A stretch of DNA of 64,000 bases from contig CM023533.1 of assembly GCA_013350335.1 (NCBI GenBank), forward strand, positions 29,308,869-29,372,868. Direction: 5' to 3'. Both the position numbers and the translations under genes were made by a program. Positions 11,601 through 23,797 of the stretch are shown here, in pieces. The DNA is from Chimonanthus salicifolius. Taxonomy: Eukaryota > Streptophyta > Magnoliopsida > Laurales > Calycanthaceae. Below the pieces are notes generated by a model. The model had not been told where the DNA came from and did not search any database. It saw nothing but the letters and a program-made list of their open reading frames with translations. Each line of letters begins with the position of its first letter. Within the stretch, counting starts at the first letter, position 1.

Positions 11601-14600
11601 TTTAGAGAACAAATCACATTTTCTTAGGAACCACTTCTCTGCTAAGTGGATTACTTGAGCTCTCTCAGCAGGGGTAGAGAAATCACAAGTTCTACACCTA
11701 TGGCTTCCTCCCCCAATTAAATCCAATTTTCCTACTAACATGTTCCAGTTTCTATCAGACAGTTGAAATGAAAAGGCAGTAACTAAACTTTTTCAAGTTC
11801 TCCAACTGCAGGCATGGTGGTTAGAAGTGTGCACCTATATGCTGAGCCCCTTCAGTAGTTAGAGAAGTGCCTTGGCTCCTAGGCCATCCATCGCACCTAA
11901 AGTCCGCCTTTCTCCTTGACTGCGCATCTAAGTGAACCATACTTTTCATGTTACAGAACAAACCCCCTTGTGAATTTGTGCAAATTCCATACTAACAACC
12001 ATTCCGCTCTTATTACCATTGGATTTTGCAAACAAAAAACATCTATCTCGAGATGTACAATAGTCAAAACTTAGTCCAAAAATCAAAAGTCAGAAATCTC
12101 CAACTGGACTGATTTTGGACCACAAATGTAGACCTTCCCATCCCCGCCAACAAGATTGGCTGGCATGCATCCAGTTGGGCAACATAGATGGTATTGTGGT
12201 AGTAGCTAACTAGTTGAGAGAGAGAGAGAGATACCTTGTGGTTAGGTCACTAAGGGCTCCAACATTAACAAAGGATATTGGATGAGGTCACATCCTGGAT
12301 TGGGGACAATACAAAATTAATCCAGGAGGAAGATAAAGACATCAATTCACGGAGCCATGGTACCTCTCCAAAAAAAAAAAAAAAATCATAGTTTTCAAGG
12401 ATATGAATCTAAAGTGACTCCACCCATTCCATGGATAAGAATGAAATTTGTTTACTTAACTTTTTATTTTCAAGGTTGGTGAAATTTCTCACTTCCCAAT
12501 TCATGGTAGAGGATTTGATTGAGAAGTTCATATTTGTAATAGGTGATTCCCATAGCACATGAAATGTTTTTAAGGTACAGCCATAGCCATATTCCAAGAG
12601 CATTCCATATCCATGTCCTCACGGTATCGAAATGGATACTGGTTCTCCAGGTGCACACAAGTATCCAGATATTGAAGATACATGATAAAGCAAAGAGGCT
12701 TTGCAAGTATTCTATAGCTAGGATAAGATACGAAAGCACACAGAATGCCATAGTTTTGTTTCAAAAATGGTCATGGCCTTTTCCAACGATGAAGCTGGCA
12801 AAAAAAAACCACCAAGATGCGGGTGCCAAATATTTTTTTATTTACCTTGTGCACATAGGGGCTTAAAAGTAAAAAATAAATAGTGTTATGTCATACAAGT
12901 TCCCCACGATGTATACATATTTTTTGAACTGATCTAATTTTCATTTTTTATTGAGAGAAAATTACCTACTTTTCATCACCATTACATGAATTAAAATAAA
13001 AACAAGCAGATCCTAATGTTATAGACCTGACTAATAGTGAAAAGCTCCAGAGCTAATGGAACGTGGAAATTCATCGATGAATCTTGATGCTCCCCGTCAA
13101 TGATGACCATCACATAACAAACCGCTACCATTCTTCCCTGTCAACCTCCTCTGAGGGCCCACTCTATATCGGCTCTCATACTAGACGAAGTAGCCCTTTC
13201 CACCCATGTGGTGGCTTCATCACTGGCACCAAGTAGCCCTTTCTCCAAGTTGTCTTCACTAGGATTCAAACATAGGGCATGATACCTGCTCCGATAACAA
13301 TAGTTAGGTACCTGACGAATATATCAAAAGCTCCAGAGCCAATGGAATGCAGAAAATTAGACTCTTTTTCTTATCCCATGCATCCATGCCACACAAGCTA
13401 GGCCCCCACATGCAAGAGGCAACTCATCAATGAATATCTATTAAATGCTATTTTTTATTTTTTATAATATATTGTATCATCATCATAACTATCATCAAAG
13501 CCCTTGTCTCATCTATCTGGGCTCAACCTTCTAAGTTCTACTTTTTGATGCAGGACAAGTAATAGGGTAACCCTAAATGCCTAAATTGGTTCCTTAAAAG
13601 TTAAAAGGGATGAAAATAATGCACCCTAAAACTAACATGGGCTGAAATTAAAATCTAAATTAATATATGCAATTAATTAATATAAACTAGCCATCAATAA
13701 GCATGTAAATATGGAAAATTTAATGTGTGAATGAAAAGGATGGGCTCAAAGTATTAAATGAATCAAATGGGCAAGGGTTAATAAGTCACATGGAAAGTAA
13801 CTTAATGCTTAGTCACGTGGGAACTTAAGGGACTAGGGCCACTATTCGAAAAGAAAAAGGATAAGAGGACAAGGGGATTTACGGCATGAAGGACAAGACG
13901 AAATGGAAGCAAGGGGTAGCGGAAGTCACGGAAGGGATTTGGGATCGGGAAGTGATGGAAAGGAAGAGAAAGCTGTGGAGATCTAGTAAGGGTATGGCTG
14001 GCTGTAAGGAAGAAGAGGACAGGATCTTGGGTTTGGAAAATCTGAAGAAAACGACAAAAATGGGATGAAGAGGAGAAGAAGAAGAAGTACCTGAAGAAGA
14101 ACTATGGTCTCACACCAAGCCTCACGCCGTATCCTCACGCAAAGGAATCACTCCCAATCTGAATAATTCGCACCTTACAAAGGTATTTTGTGAAAATCTC
14201 ACTGTTTATTTTTATTCAATCGTCTCCAATAATGCTTAAAATAAAGGGCTTTTATAAGAGATGCAACCCTTAAATAAAGAAACTCCTAAAAATAGCCTAG
14301 AACGAAAATAAACTCTCTATAAATAGGAAATTCTAATTTCTAATTACAACCAAATAGAAAATAGAAAGAAATAATAAAAAGAGATATGTTGCTCCGCAAC
14401 ACTTTTCCACCCAACTTACTGACAAGCAGGTTCACTGTCACCCCATATCCCAACTTGCCATGCCTTACCACCTCAATCCATGTCTTTAATAGCCTCTCTC
14501 TTCTCCTACTAACTTTATTGTAATCCTTCAATTCCTTGTACTAGAGTTGTTTCTAGTAACCTATGGATGTGCTCAAACCATATTTTAATGACATTCCTCG

Positions 14601-15740
14601 TGATTTCTTCTACTGGAGCAAGGCTTTCTCTAAGTAGACCACATATTCATCATAGCATACGCATCTCAATCACCATTACTTTACAATAATTTTATATCAT
14701 CCAACATTAAGCTTCACGTCTCTACTGGAGGCAAGGCCTTCCCTAAGTAGACAACATATGCATAGTAGCATACGCATCTCCATCACCATTACTTTATATT
14801 ACACAAGATTAAGCTTCACCCTTTCAATCGATGTTCACTTTTCTATCACGTAGCACTCCACCAGGTTGCCTCTAATACCATTCGTTAGAATTGGATATCC
14901 AGCCCAAAAGGCTAGCCATTAGGTGGAGTGAAATCTCCCCCTTCACAAAATGGGGGACTCGTTAGCTGCCCCCCACGGATACTAGCAAAACAATTTGAAC
15001 ACAGAAATAATGAGAAGTAAGCCCTATATATAATGAGAATTAATTATCCATCAATCCGAGTAAAAAGATTTAATAACACCACTTTAAAGCAGCCCCTAAT
15101 ACTGTATATTTCACTCTTATGATGAATGTTACTTTTGATTGACTTTGGAACTGATGAACGATTGAATGGTTCTTACGAACTAACGATTAAAAAGTGGGTC
15201 CCACGAATAGGTATTTGGAAATGAAAATAGCTAAAATAATGGTAAATTACAATGAGACAAAACTCATCTCATCAAATCATTTCCTGTATCAAGTAAATTC
15301 CAAAGAGGGAAGGAAGGAAGGAAAAAAACTAAAAAAGTGTTGGAAAAAAGTCTGACCTGCGTCTGGAAATCGACGGACTGGGCTTGCGCTCTGTAGCTGC
15401 TGGTAGCAGTGGTTTGGAAGGAGGAGTTCAAAGAGAAAGACTTCTCGACCCAGACCCCATTGACAAAAGACAAACGGGGCCCTCCGCTGGGGGACCCATC
15501 GGCGAAGATGAGTGTAACGAGCTGGGCAGAGAGCGCGTTGAGATCAGAGGTGGTTGGGGATCGAAGGAAGGAGATGAACTGGTCCAAGGTTCGGCCCTTG
15601 GAGCCGGCGGCGACCATGCTGAGAACGACATGGATGGAAGAAGGGGAGAAGACGACGTTGGAGGAGTGTTTGAGTAAGATGCGTTTTGCAATTTGGAGGG
15701 AGAAATCTGTTTGGTCGCTGATTGATTTTCGGAGATCCAT
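8639..15740 (-). CDS. LR-type plant serpin (serpin-ZX like), two exons
   Basis: Serine/cysteine-protease inhibitor of the plant serpin family, usually nucleo-cytosolic. Exon 1 is 15357..15740 (128 codons, donor CAG|GT, phase 0). Exon 2 is 8639..9424 (acceptor AAG, starts [11 protein letters not shown]). Joined they give 389 residues, the normal family length, and this single phase-0 intron position matches Arabidopsis serpins as I remember them. Recognisable blocks are [22 protein letters not shown] (beginning at residue 28), NALYFKGAW (167-175), the hinge [15 protein letters not shown] (329-343) and the C-terminal [11 protein letters not shown]. The reactive loop reads IKLR|ALL with P2 Leu347, P1 Arg348 and P1' Ala349. 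This is the LR class known to inhibit Arg-specific cysteine proteases such as metacaspases. No signal peptide. The loop carries a small GPV variation before DFVADHP. The 5.9 kb intron is unusually long. Confidence 0.93.
10106..10354 (-). mobile_element. LINE ORF2 C-terminal fragment (probable)
   Basis: The minus-strand frame contains [19 protein letters not shown]. This recalls the W...FRRNLTD.E segment found between the reverse transcriptase and the zf-RVT domain of plant LINEs. The fragment is short, with no catalytic motif. Confidence 0.4.
13020..13436 (-). mobile_element. probable TRIM retroelement, reverse orientation
   Basis: Two related blocks around AAAAGCTCCAGAGC.AATGGAA occur at 13041 and 13330. 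At 13288-13300 the plus strand reads GCTCCGATAACAA, the reverse complement of a degenerate tRNA-Met primer-binding site (TGGTATCAGAGC consensus), directly inside the right-hand block. A purine tract (GACGGGGAG on the minus strand) precedes the left block. The left copy is shorter, apparently deleted. There are no coding sequences. Boundaries are approximate. Confidence 0.5.
14080..14400 (-). mobile_element. LTR-like sequence, reverse orientation
   Basis: On the minus strand: a TATA-like CTTATAAAAGCCC, then TTGAATAAAAATAAACAG with polyadenylation-like words, and TTTTCACAAAATACC. The arrangement resembles Copia LTRs, including the one at 45.0-45.95 kb here. No termini were found. Confidence 0.35.
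14610..14826. repeat. tandem duplication, ~112-bp unit, two copies
   Basis: Units begin CTACTGGAG at 14610 and 14722. They share AAGTAGAC.ACATAT, AGCATACGCATCTC and CACCATTACTTTA in order, with roughly 85 percent identity by eye. Confidence 0.7.
14868..15100 (-). mobile_element. LTR end with primer-binding site, reverse orientation
   Basis: GCCTCTAATACCA at 14868-14880 is the reverse complement of a tRNA-Met primer-binding site. It is followed at 14884-14930 by GTTAGAATTGGATATCC and CCCAAAAGGCTAGCCATTAGG, wording I associate with common plant LTR retrotransposon LTR ends. The right boundary is not resolved. Confidence 0.5.
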
Positions 15741-16660
15741 TGCTGGGTTTTACAGAAGCTGAAACTGCTTACCCTTCTTACCTTCTGTGTGAGAGAGAGT
15801 GATGGAGAGAATCGGATGCGACCGACGCCAGAAGAAGAGTCAGATCCCTGAGCTTCTACCAGTCTTACTCTTAACACATGTCGGCACTTAGAAGCTTCTC
15901 ATCGAGGGTGGGGTATCCTTTCTGTTAAAAATGATTTATTAAAAATATTTGTATAATTTAAATATTTTTATATATTCTATCCATCTAACCAATCTATAAG
16001 ATTAGTTGGATATTCAATAATTAAATCTATCAAATTAATTCTTTTTACTATTTAAATTTAGATTTCAGATAATAATATTTTTTTGGCATTACATTCACTA
16101 TGGACCTATATTCAAACTAATTTTTGTTAGCATTTTACAATTTTACTATTAAAATTATTTTTAAATCATTATTTCAAGGTAGATTTGAAAATTCTAAAAC
16201 ATTGAAAATTTCAAAGTGATATTCATAAATAAAGCAAGATAAAGAGACACGTGGTATGTACCGTGTAGATGGAGACTAAAAGGAAAGAGAGTGGCATCGA
16301 AGTTCGATTACGAAAGGACGCGCAATGTCGTCGGCGGCCATCCAACGGTTGAGAAATGTAGGCACCAATTTAAGCCATCAGGAATACGCCAGCTCAATGT
16401 CGTACTAACTACCGACGGCGTTGCGTTGTTTTCCTTACGTGTCTCCTTTTTATTTTTATTTTTTAGTATCTCCCTCTTGAGACTAATTTTATATAGAATA
16501 AAATTATATCAAAGTATTCTCCATAAATTTCCAGTTAAATATGCTTTTCTCCCACATGCAGTAATAGCAAAGTTTATTCTTTCAATAATTTATTATTTGA
16601 TATTTATTAAAAATATGTTCTAAAATATTCATTTAATCAATCTCCACCTTATATTCTCTC
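15741..16660. promoter_or_regulatory. serpin upstream region
   Basis: Includes the presumed 5' UTR and promoter of the serpin (read leftwards). A CT-rich tract on the minus strand (CTCTCTCTCACAC, about 15789-15800) suits a plant leader. A small GC-rich island at 16300-16440 lies within AT-rich DNA. No TATA box can be assigned with confidence. Confidence 0.35.
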
Positions 16661-16835
16661 AAGGGGTCGAAAATTCGGCCAGCAAAATTTTCGGCCAAAT
16701 TTTTTCTCTCTCCTCTTTTTTTTTCCGAAAATCTCAGCTGGTTTATTTTGAAAAAAAATCATTTAAAAAAATAAAAAAAGCTGTTTTTTTTAAATAAAAA
16801 ATATAAATATCGGCCGAGACATTGACTGAGCCTAG

Positions 16836-16879
<44 letters not shown>

Positions 16880-17016
16880 ATATATATTTAAAAAAAAAAA
16901 AAAATCGGCCAAACTTTTCTCTTTCTGACCGATATTATACTTATCGGTAAAGAGAGAACGGTCTTCAAAAATCCGAATTAATTCGGCCGACAGTATCAGC
17001 CGAATTTTTGGCCCCT
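16661..17016 (-). mobile_element. CGGCCGATA-type MITE, copy 2 (9-bp TSD)
   Basis: A 356-bp element with termini AAGGGGTCGAAAATTCGGCC and TTCGGCCGA...TTTTTGGCCCCT, an inverted repeat of the same type as copy 1. Flanks TATTCTCTC (16652-16660) and GATTCTCTC (17017-17025) agree at 8 of 9 bases, a target-site duplication. The interior holds a TA microsatellite and poly-A/T runs. Strand is inferred from the A-tract order relative to the other copies. Confidence 0.7.
16841..16888. repeat. (TA)n microsatellite
   Basis: TA dinucleotides with two TG interruptions, inside the MITE. Confidence 0.95.
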
Positions 17017-17029
17017 GATTCTCTCTCAA

Positions 17030-18065
17030 ATCATTAAAGTAATGAACATTCTAAATCAAGAATTGTTTAAAATGACCTCAAACTTGAAAAGATGTTACAT
17101 GCCATATGTATTTTTTTCAGCCGTAGCGACTGCAATTCGAGGTGGGTTAGACTTTTATAAAATTTATATATATTTATATAAATATTAATTAAGAAAAAAT
17201 AGATTTATAAATATATGGTCAAATTCGAGCTTTCTGATGAAACTCAGATGTTCATGGGTTAGGCCTTGGCCCAACCTGACTTCAAATTTTGGCCTGATAT
17301 CTTGGGCCCAAAAACTGAGCCCAACCTGAACTCGATTAAATTTGAATCTGATAAGACAATTTGTTAAAAAAACCTCTATCCTTTGCCTCAATTGCAAAAA
17401 CTACCACTATTTTTTATATTAATTGCAAACTCTCCTTTTAGCCTCTAGTGTCTTTTTTTTTTTTTTTTTAAGACTAAACCTGTCTATGATTTTTGAATTG
17501 GGTCAACCTGTTTTAAGAAAGGGATAGGTTTAAGTTGGGCCTGTCCTTTTGATAAATGAGTTGGGAATGGCACAAATTGGGTTGAACCAACTATTTAATA
17601 ATAGATTAGGTTAAGTCAGTCCCTTTGATTTGGACTGGATACTCAGCTTGTGTCAACATGCATGATAAATGAGTGAAGTACACATTAGGTTTTATAATTT
17701 AAATTTTAAGATTAAAAGATGGTCATTTGTACATTGTTATGTGATGTGTTATCCTTTACATTTTGAGAACAGGATCTCATTTGTGGGCCACATATTTAAA
17801 GAAAGACTATTTTTAATGAATTTTTTAAAGTCCAAAATTTATAATTAAATTGTTTTTAAATGTTTAGAAATCTTTAAAGATGACTTAATTAATTCAGCAA
17901 GACAGTTTTCTTTTTGAAAACTCATCACAGACCTAATATATTTAATAAATTAATCATATTAGATAAAGTCGAAATTAATTAATAGAAGAATTAAGTTAGA
18001 TGGAGTTAAAAAATATTTAAAAATTAATCATATTAGTTAATAAAAAAATTAAATTAAATTGAGTT
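17030..18065. other. AT-rich spacer
   Basis: Contains GGGTTGGGC/GGCCCAAC-type words at 17210-17650 like those of decayed hAT-like MITEs. No gene is recognised. Confidence 0.35.
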
Positions 18066-18072
18066 AAAAAAA
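18066..18072 (-). terminator. RNA polymerase III T-run terminator
   Basis: Seven consecutive T on the minus strand shortly downstream of the tRNA-Leu 3' end. Confidence 0.8.
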
Positions 18073-18080
18073 TTCATATT

Positions 18081-18088
18081 TGTTGAGA

Positions 18089-18121
<33 letters not shown>

Positions 18122-18161
18122 ACCTTAATCTGGCGCCTTAGACCAACTCGGCCATCTCAAC
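18081..18161 (-). tRNA. tRNA-Leu (anticodon AAG)
   Basis: The 81-nt gene reads on the minus strand from GTTGAGATGGCCGAG to TCTCAAC plus the discriminator A. The acceptor stem GTTGAGA pairs with TCTCAAC. The anticodon arm is CCAGA-TTAAGGT-TCTGG with AAG at positions 34-36. A variable arm (CCGAAAGG region) and the B-box/T-arm GGGTTCAAATCCC are present, as expected of a type II leucine tRNA. There is no intron. On the minus strand a CAA motif (ATCAACG) sits directly upstream, as usual in plant tRNA genes, and a run of seven T follows 8 nt after the gene. Confidence 0.97.
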
Positions 18162-21100
18162 GTTGATGTTTAATGATCTAATCCTAATATTTATATACTA
18201 TTGAAGTGATTAGCTATTACAAGCCATGCTCCTTTATTTTCTCAAAATGAAGAAAACCATTTCTCTACTTTGAATGTTTTCCTAATAGACTTTTCCTTAA
18301 TTTTCTCCACTTAAAAGAGGGAATCACCCATCCATCTACCAAATGCCACCACTCAACCCACTATCCACTTCATGTGTGCTACACTTCTAGTAAAAAAAAA
18401 TTGACCCTTTTATTTTTGTATTATAATATATAATTATAGGACTAATTTAGAGTATTGTTTTCAGTGAAGCACAAAAGCTCTTATAGGACTAATTCTATAT
18501 TATATTTTATTTATTAAAATGATTTTGGCTCTTTTTAAAGTTGAATTTAAATTTTTTATATATTTTATTTATTTTACCTTTTAAGTTATTCATAATAAAT
18601 TAAAAGTTTAGTTACTAATCTATTTAAAATTAATAATTAATATTTAAGATGTTTTTATAATTTTTTAAATAACATAATAAATATAAGATTTTTTTACTTT
18701 TTATAATTTTATAATCTTGAAATAAATTTTTTTATCGACCACCGCCCACTGAATTATTGAAACATTCACACGCCTGATGTACCTACCAAAATTTTAATAT
18801 AAAAAGACGAGCTAGAACTGCATCATTTCCAGGGAAGTACGGTGTCAGACGGGTCACATGTTTCTCTTGCTGGTCCACCGGCTAAACTTCATTTGATCAA
18901 TCAATACCTTATCTCATAAAAGAAAATGGTAAAATAATAAAATAAAGCAAAATTTTAAATTATCTATTAAATTTCAAATATCAAAATATATTTTAATTTG
19001 AAAACTATTTAATTTTAAAGAAAAGCAATAATAAATTTCATAGACTTTTAGTCAAGATAACTAAATCTTTTACACCATTATAAAAATATATGTATATATT
19101 TGTAATATAAAAATTAATAGATAATTAAAATTATATATATCAAATATCTCCAATAATACTATTAACATCACATCCCAATATACGATAAATGTGTGAAGGG
19201 CATTTAACCATTTCAATGATAAAATTGAAAACTATTTAAACATTACAAGTGGGGCCCACTTTTCATGTTCATCTTGTGACACCCATTTATAACTAGTCAA
19301 GAGCCCACTTGGCGTGTAGCCCAGTGGTGGGTTTGTTCCCTTATTTTTTGGGATCGATTTATGGTGCCATCATTTGATTTATTTCGGGGTCGGTGGAGGT
19401 CTCGATAATCTTATTGGGTCAATAATTTAGAAATATTTTTATTTTATAAGTTCCGTATCCTTGATAATGTCTCAAGTTTCAAATATTGGATATCAGTTTT
19501 GTCAATTGCAATGGTTTTATATTTCTAAAGTGAATCCCATTTGGTTGATAATATTAAGTTTTTTAAATATTATACATTATTATTATAAGATGAATAAACT
19601 ATGAAAAATATTTAATTAAATACACACTTAGTCTATTACCTCAAATTTTCACAGTCTAATAACTGCACATAAAGAGTTATCTTTTTATCTTTCATTTTTA
19701 TTAAAAATAATTTTTTGATCCCATTTATCTATTTTTCATTTTTATATAAAATTTTGAGTTGGACGGAATTGACTAAAATAAATTTTGAACTGAGTTGAAT
19801 TGTGTCAGATTAGTAATTAAAAACCCAAATTGAGATAATTTATTATTTATAACTTACATGACTCAGACATAAACTCAATCCAACTCGATGCACTGCCACC
19901 TTTATATGGACCCCACACTTTAATGATCGCTTATCAAAGTCCACATGGGTATAGGCTTAAGTATTTATCCTCCTGGAAGCTGGAAGGTGGCAAGGTTCGA
20001 ACTCCTATGCTTTAACATGATGTATTATAAAGATAGTGGATATCACTTGTGGGAGTTTTACGTTGGATTTTTGACTATTTTTCACATATAAATTCAAGAA
20101 GTAAAAAATATCAAGGCTTTTTTTTACTTGTAAGGACCCCACACCTTGATTTTCTGATAAGATATAGTGAAATATATAATCCATTTAAAATTTAATATTA
20201 ATTTCACATGTCTAAATAAACATAAAAAAAAAAATATAGGAAAATATTTCTCATCTCACTTTCAAAAAAAAAATTCCTTTGAAATTTATCTTTTCTTTTC
20301 TCACATGTCATATGAAAATTAAGTAATTAACAAAAGTACCCTTAAAAGTCCGAAAGCCTAGCAGGCTTTCGAGATTCGGACTTCTGCAAATATAAGCTAG
20401 CTCGAGTCCAATATTACTCGGGTTTTAAAAGTTTTTTCACCGTGGGACCTATTATTAATTGGGTTCTGGGTTAGAACTTAGAACTTATAAATGGCTGCTC
20501 AAGTTTTTTTCTGTTTACTTTTAAAAAAAAATTACATCATTCATGCCATAAAAGCCGGATCTAAGCCTTTTTTTTAAATAAACCTTTCCTTAGAGCTTAA
20601 GCTTAAGCTTAAGGTTGAGACAATGATGAACATGAGGATAAGGGAGTCAACTGAGTGTGGGCCTAGGCCTGGGCCTAATATCCACCAACAATAAAAGCTA
20701 TTTTTTGTTCCAATCAACACCATTTTGTCGCAACATTATGGTTGGAGCCACGCAGGGGCATCATTGGGTGGGCCACCACCTTTGCAGAATTGAGAATCTC
20801 AGTCACATCATCTAGAATTAACAAATTTAGTTATAAAATCATTTTTATTTTATTTTAAATAATAATATAATAAAATTAAACCAAATCATTCTACCTAAAT
20901 CTATTTTTTTTTTTATAATTTTAACTATACAGTAAGGAATGTCTTAATAGAATAGCTACTTATATACTCCTTTATTTTCTTCCGAATCCTTCATCATTTA
21001 TGCCTTCCTCAATGATGTATGACGTATCGTTACAAAATCACTGAGATTGAGAGTATGTTTCAAGTTCGACATGTATATCAAATTTTAACTAAAGAATAAA

Positions 21101-22764
21101 TTCTAGACACTTATATTAGCAATCAAAATTATAAAGTGTCTTTAAGAAAAGAAATAAAGAGGTAAAGTGACTTTAGATCACTAAAATCAAGTGGTTAGAA
21201 CTTAAAAAAAAATTCAAGTAATTAAGATTTAACTTTTAGTTTGAAATTTAGTTCACTACGTTGAGTTTGAAATGAACTTTAGATTTTTATAGTAAATTGA
21301 AAAAGAAATTATAACTTATTTAATCAAGGTGGCAAGTTGCATAAACTACTAACTCTGAGAGGGCTAGTTTGATGGTAAATTCTCACTTTTATTTGTGGGA
21401 GTTCTTGAGATTAAGTCTCCCGCAACAGAAAAAGGGACTACTCTTCCTTAATTTTGTACTCTCTAAAGATTAGTTAGATAAGACGTTCAGATAACTTAAT
21501 CTTAAAAAAGTTACATGAAACACCATCTTCTTGGCCACAAAATCTTCTCATGGTGAATGGTAATATTGTGTAGGCAGTTGGTCCCGAAGCCCTATAAAAC
21601 CGGTTGATATTCAAACGAATTTCACATCACACCTATTTCATTTTAATTTTTTACTTTTTTTTTTTTTGAGAATTATGAATATTAACCTATTAGATTGGAA
21701 GATTATTAAATTATCTACAAGTAAAATAAATTTCATCAAAAAATTATAAACGAAAGTCACTTGATCCTAGCAATAAAAAATCAATAGCGTCATATTAATT
21801 TTGACTATTATGATGAAGCCACTTTAATTTGATTTTTGAGATAAAATCTAGTATACATGTGAGACATACAAATATACAACTATCTTTTTACTTATCTTTA
21901 TGAATTTTTACGATTCTACCCAAATACAAAAATAAAAAAATACATACATAATTTAAACTTATTATCTAATATATAGTTTGCTTAAACCGCTCAAAAAAAA
22001 AATAGTTTGCTTAAATAATTATTTCATAATTTAATAATTAGATAATTATTAAAGTTTACAATTCATAAAAATATAATTAATACATCTGACAAAATACTTT
22101 ATTAAAAAACTTGCTTTAAGAATGAGATTCGAACTTCAACCTTTTAGTTATTTAACTAGTGATTGAACTCACATCGAACTTAGACTTTTCACTTATTAAA
22201 TCTACTTAGGTCTAGCTTCAACTCATCATCAATTCTTATTCCTAATATTATGGCTCTCACTTTTTTTAAAAAAAATTGAAGCAAAATTTTTATGCTCTTA
22301 GAAAATAATTCTTTTGACTCGATTGGATATATATCCGAAGATTTATCCTAACACTCTAATACTCGAAAAAAATTGAGAGTCTTCAAATTATTAGTCATAA
22401 AAAATAAAGGCATGTGATTCTCTCACAAAAATTTTGTGTAATTCGACACAGTTTTTATTGTTTTGTCCATTTTGTCTTTCAAATTATCTCATTGAACCTT
22501 TCAAATCACTAACAATAAAGAGTTTGACGAACCAATTCGAAAAGTAAAATAAAATAATGGACAAAAATAAATTCTCTCATTTCCAAATAGGAAATCACAA
22601 TGTTACTCTACGCTGAAAACCCACTCACTCTAGTGTTGTCAACTGTAGAGAAAGTTGGTAATTTGCTTTTCTCAAACACAGCTTTTATGTTTGCGCGATT
22701 TAGAGATACCTGACTTTTTACCTCTACACATCTATTTTTGGATTATAAGGTAAAATTATCACGA
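18162..22764. other. gene-free AT-rich spacer
   Basis: A very AT-rich stretch with short direct and inverted repeats. No coding frame of convincing length or composition on either strand, and no RNA gene. A compact hairpin at 20346-20383 is listed separately. Confidence 0.5.
20346..20383. repeat. compact GC-rich hairpin
   Basis: AAGTCCGA pairs with TCGGACTT, and inside it AAAGCCT pairs with AGGCTTT around a 3-nt AGC loop. It stands out from AT-rich surroundings. Function unknown. It is not followed by a T-run in either direction. Confidence 0.6.
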
Positions 22765-23797
22765 TGCCTCTACGTTTTTCACTCATAAACTGTCAGTTCA
22801 TTTCGACATTCGTTTGAATGAATTATTGATTGGAATGAATACCGAAACTTAAATTTATTTCATCTAAACGAATGCAATGTGTAAACACTAATGTATAGTT
22901 TATTATTTAAATAATAAATTTCTCTTTAAAATTTTAAAGTTATTTTTTAAGCACATGTGTATTTTTAAAATTTCTCAAATTGAATATTCAGAGTAATTAC
23001 GATAACCTGATAAAAATACATTAAAACGTTAAGGTCTTTTTACACTTCTAAATGCTTAAAATACAGTATTTTACAAGTAAGAGTATCTCTCAGCTGTGGC
23101 GAAAACATATTTGGAAGTATCAAAAGACCTTAAAGTATTAAAGTATTTTTATCAGGTTATCGTAATTAGTTTGGATGTTCAATTTGAGAAATTTTGGAAA
23201 TACACAGTGAGTAAAAAATAACAGTATATCTTCCATATGTTACTGTAATGCATAATATAGTAGTTAAATAATAAAATCTCCTTTAAAATTTTAAAGTTAT
23301 TTTTTAAATGCTGTGTATTTTCAAAATTTCTCAAATTGAATATTCGGACTAATTACGATAACCTGATAAAAATACTTTAAGACTTTAAGGTCTTTTGATA
23401 CTTCCAAATGTATTTTCGGTTCAGATTAAGAATACCTTTATTTGTAAAATACTCTGTTTTAAGTATTTAGAAGTGTCAAAAGACCTTAAAGTATTTTTAT
23501 CAGGTTATCGTAATTACTTCAGATATTCAATTTGAGAAATTTGAAAATAAACATTATTTAAAAAATAACTTTAAAGTTTAAAAAGAAATTTATTATTTAA
23601 ATAATAAACTATGCATTACTATTTTCACGTGGTTCAAATGATTCATCAGTTCATTTGTTCGAATGGATTGAACAATAATACTATTTAACCCACTTATTCA
23701 AATAAAATAAATTTAAATTTTGGTATTCATTCAAATCAAATGTTGAATGTTGAAATGAGATGGAAATGATTTATTCGAACAAAAAATGTAGACGAAA
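22765..23797. mobile_element. ~1 kb nested foldback (inverted-repeat) element
   Basis: The left end (22790-22930) and right end (23570-23790) are imperfect inverted repeats of each other (for example GAATGAATACC and TTTATTATTTAAATAATAAA in both arms). Between them a ~120-base block containing TAATTACGATAACCTGATAA occurs four times in the order forward, reverse, forward, reverse: about 22925-23057, 23112-23218, 23275-23412 and 23464-23590. The result is two palindromes inside a third. There is no open reading frame. A non-autonomous foldback element inserted into, or duplicated within, itself fits best. Exact ends and target duplication are unresolved. Confidence 0.75.

Larger units (their letters stand above)
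9425..15356 (-). other. serpin intron, 5.9 kb, repeat-filled
   Basis: A phase-0 intron between the two serpin exons (GT at 15356-15355, AG at 9426-9425 on the minus strand). It contains a LINE-like coding remnant (10.1-10.35 kb), a probable TRIM (13.02-13.44 kb), LTR-like sequence (14.08-14.40 kb), a tandem duplication (14.61-14.83 kb) and an LTR end with primer-binding site (14.87-15.1 kb). No nested gene is seen. Confidence 0.8.

Noticed and set aside
15384..15877. Overlapping frames on both strands of serpin exon 1
   Set aside because: GC-rich coding sequence leaves all frames open. Only one minus frame has serpin motifs.
16291..16440. Small GC-rich gene divergent from the serpin
   Set aside because: A 27-codon ATG frame at 16324 ends quickly, shows no known domain and lies in probable promoter DNA.
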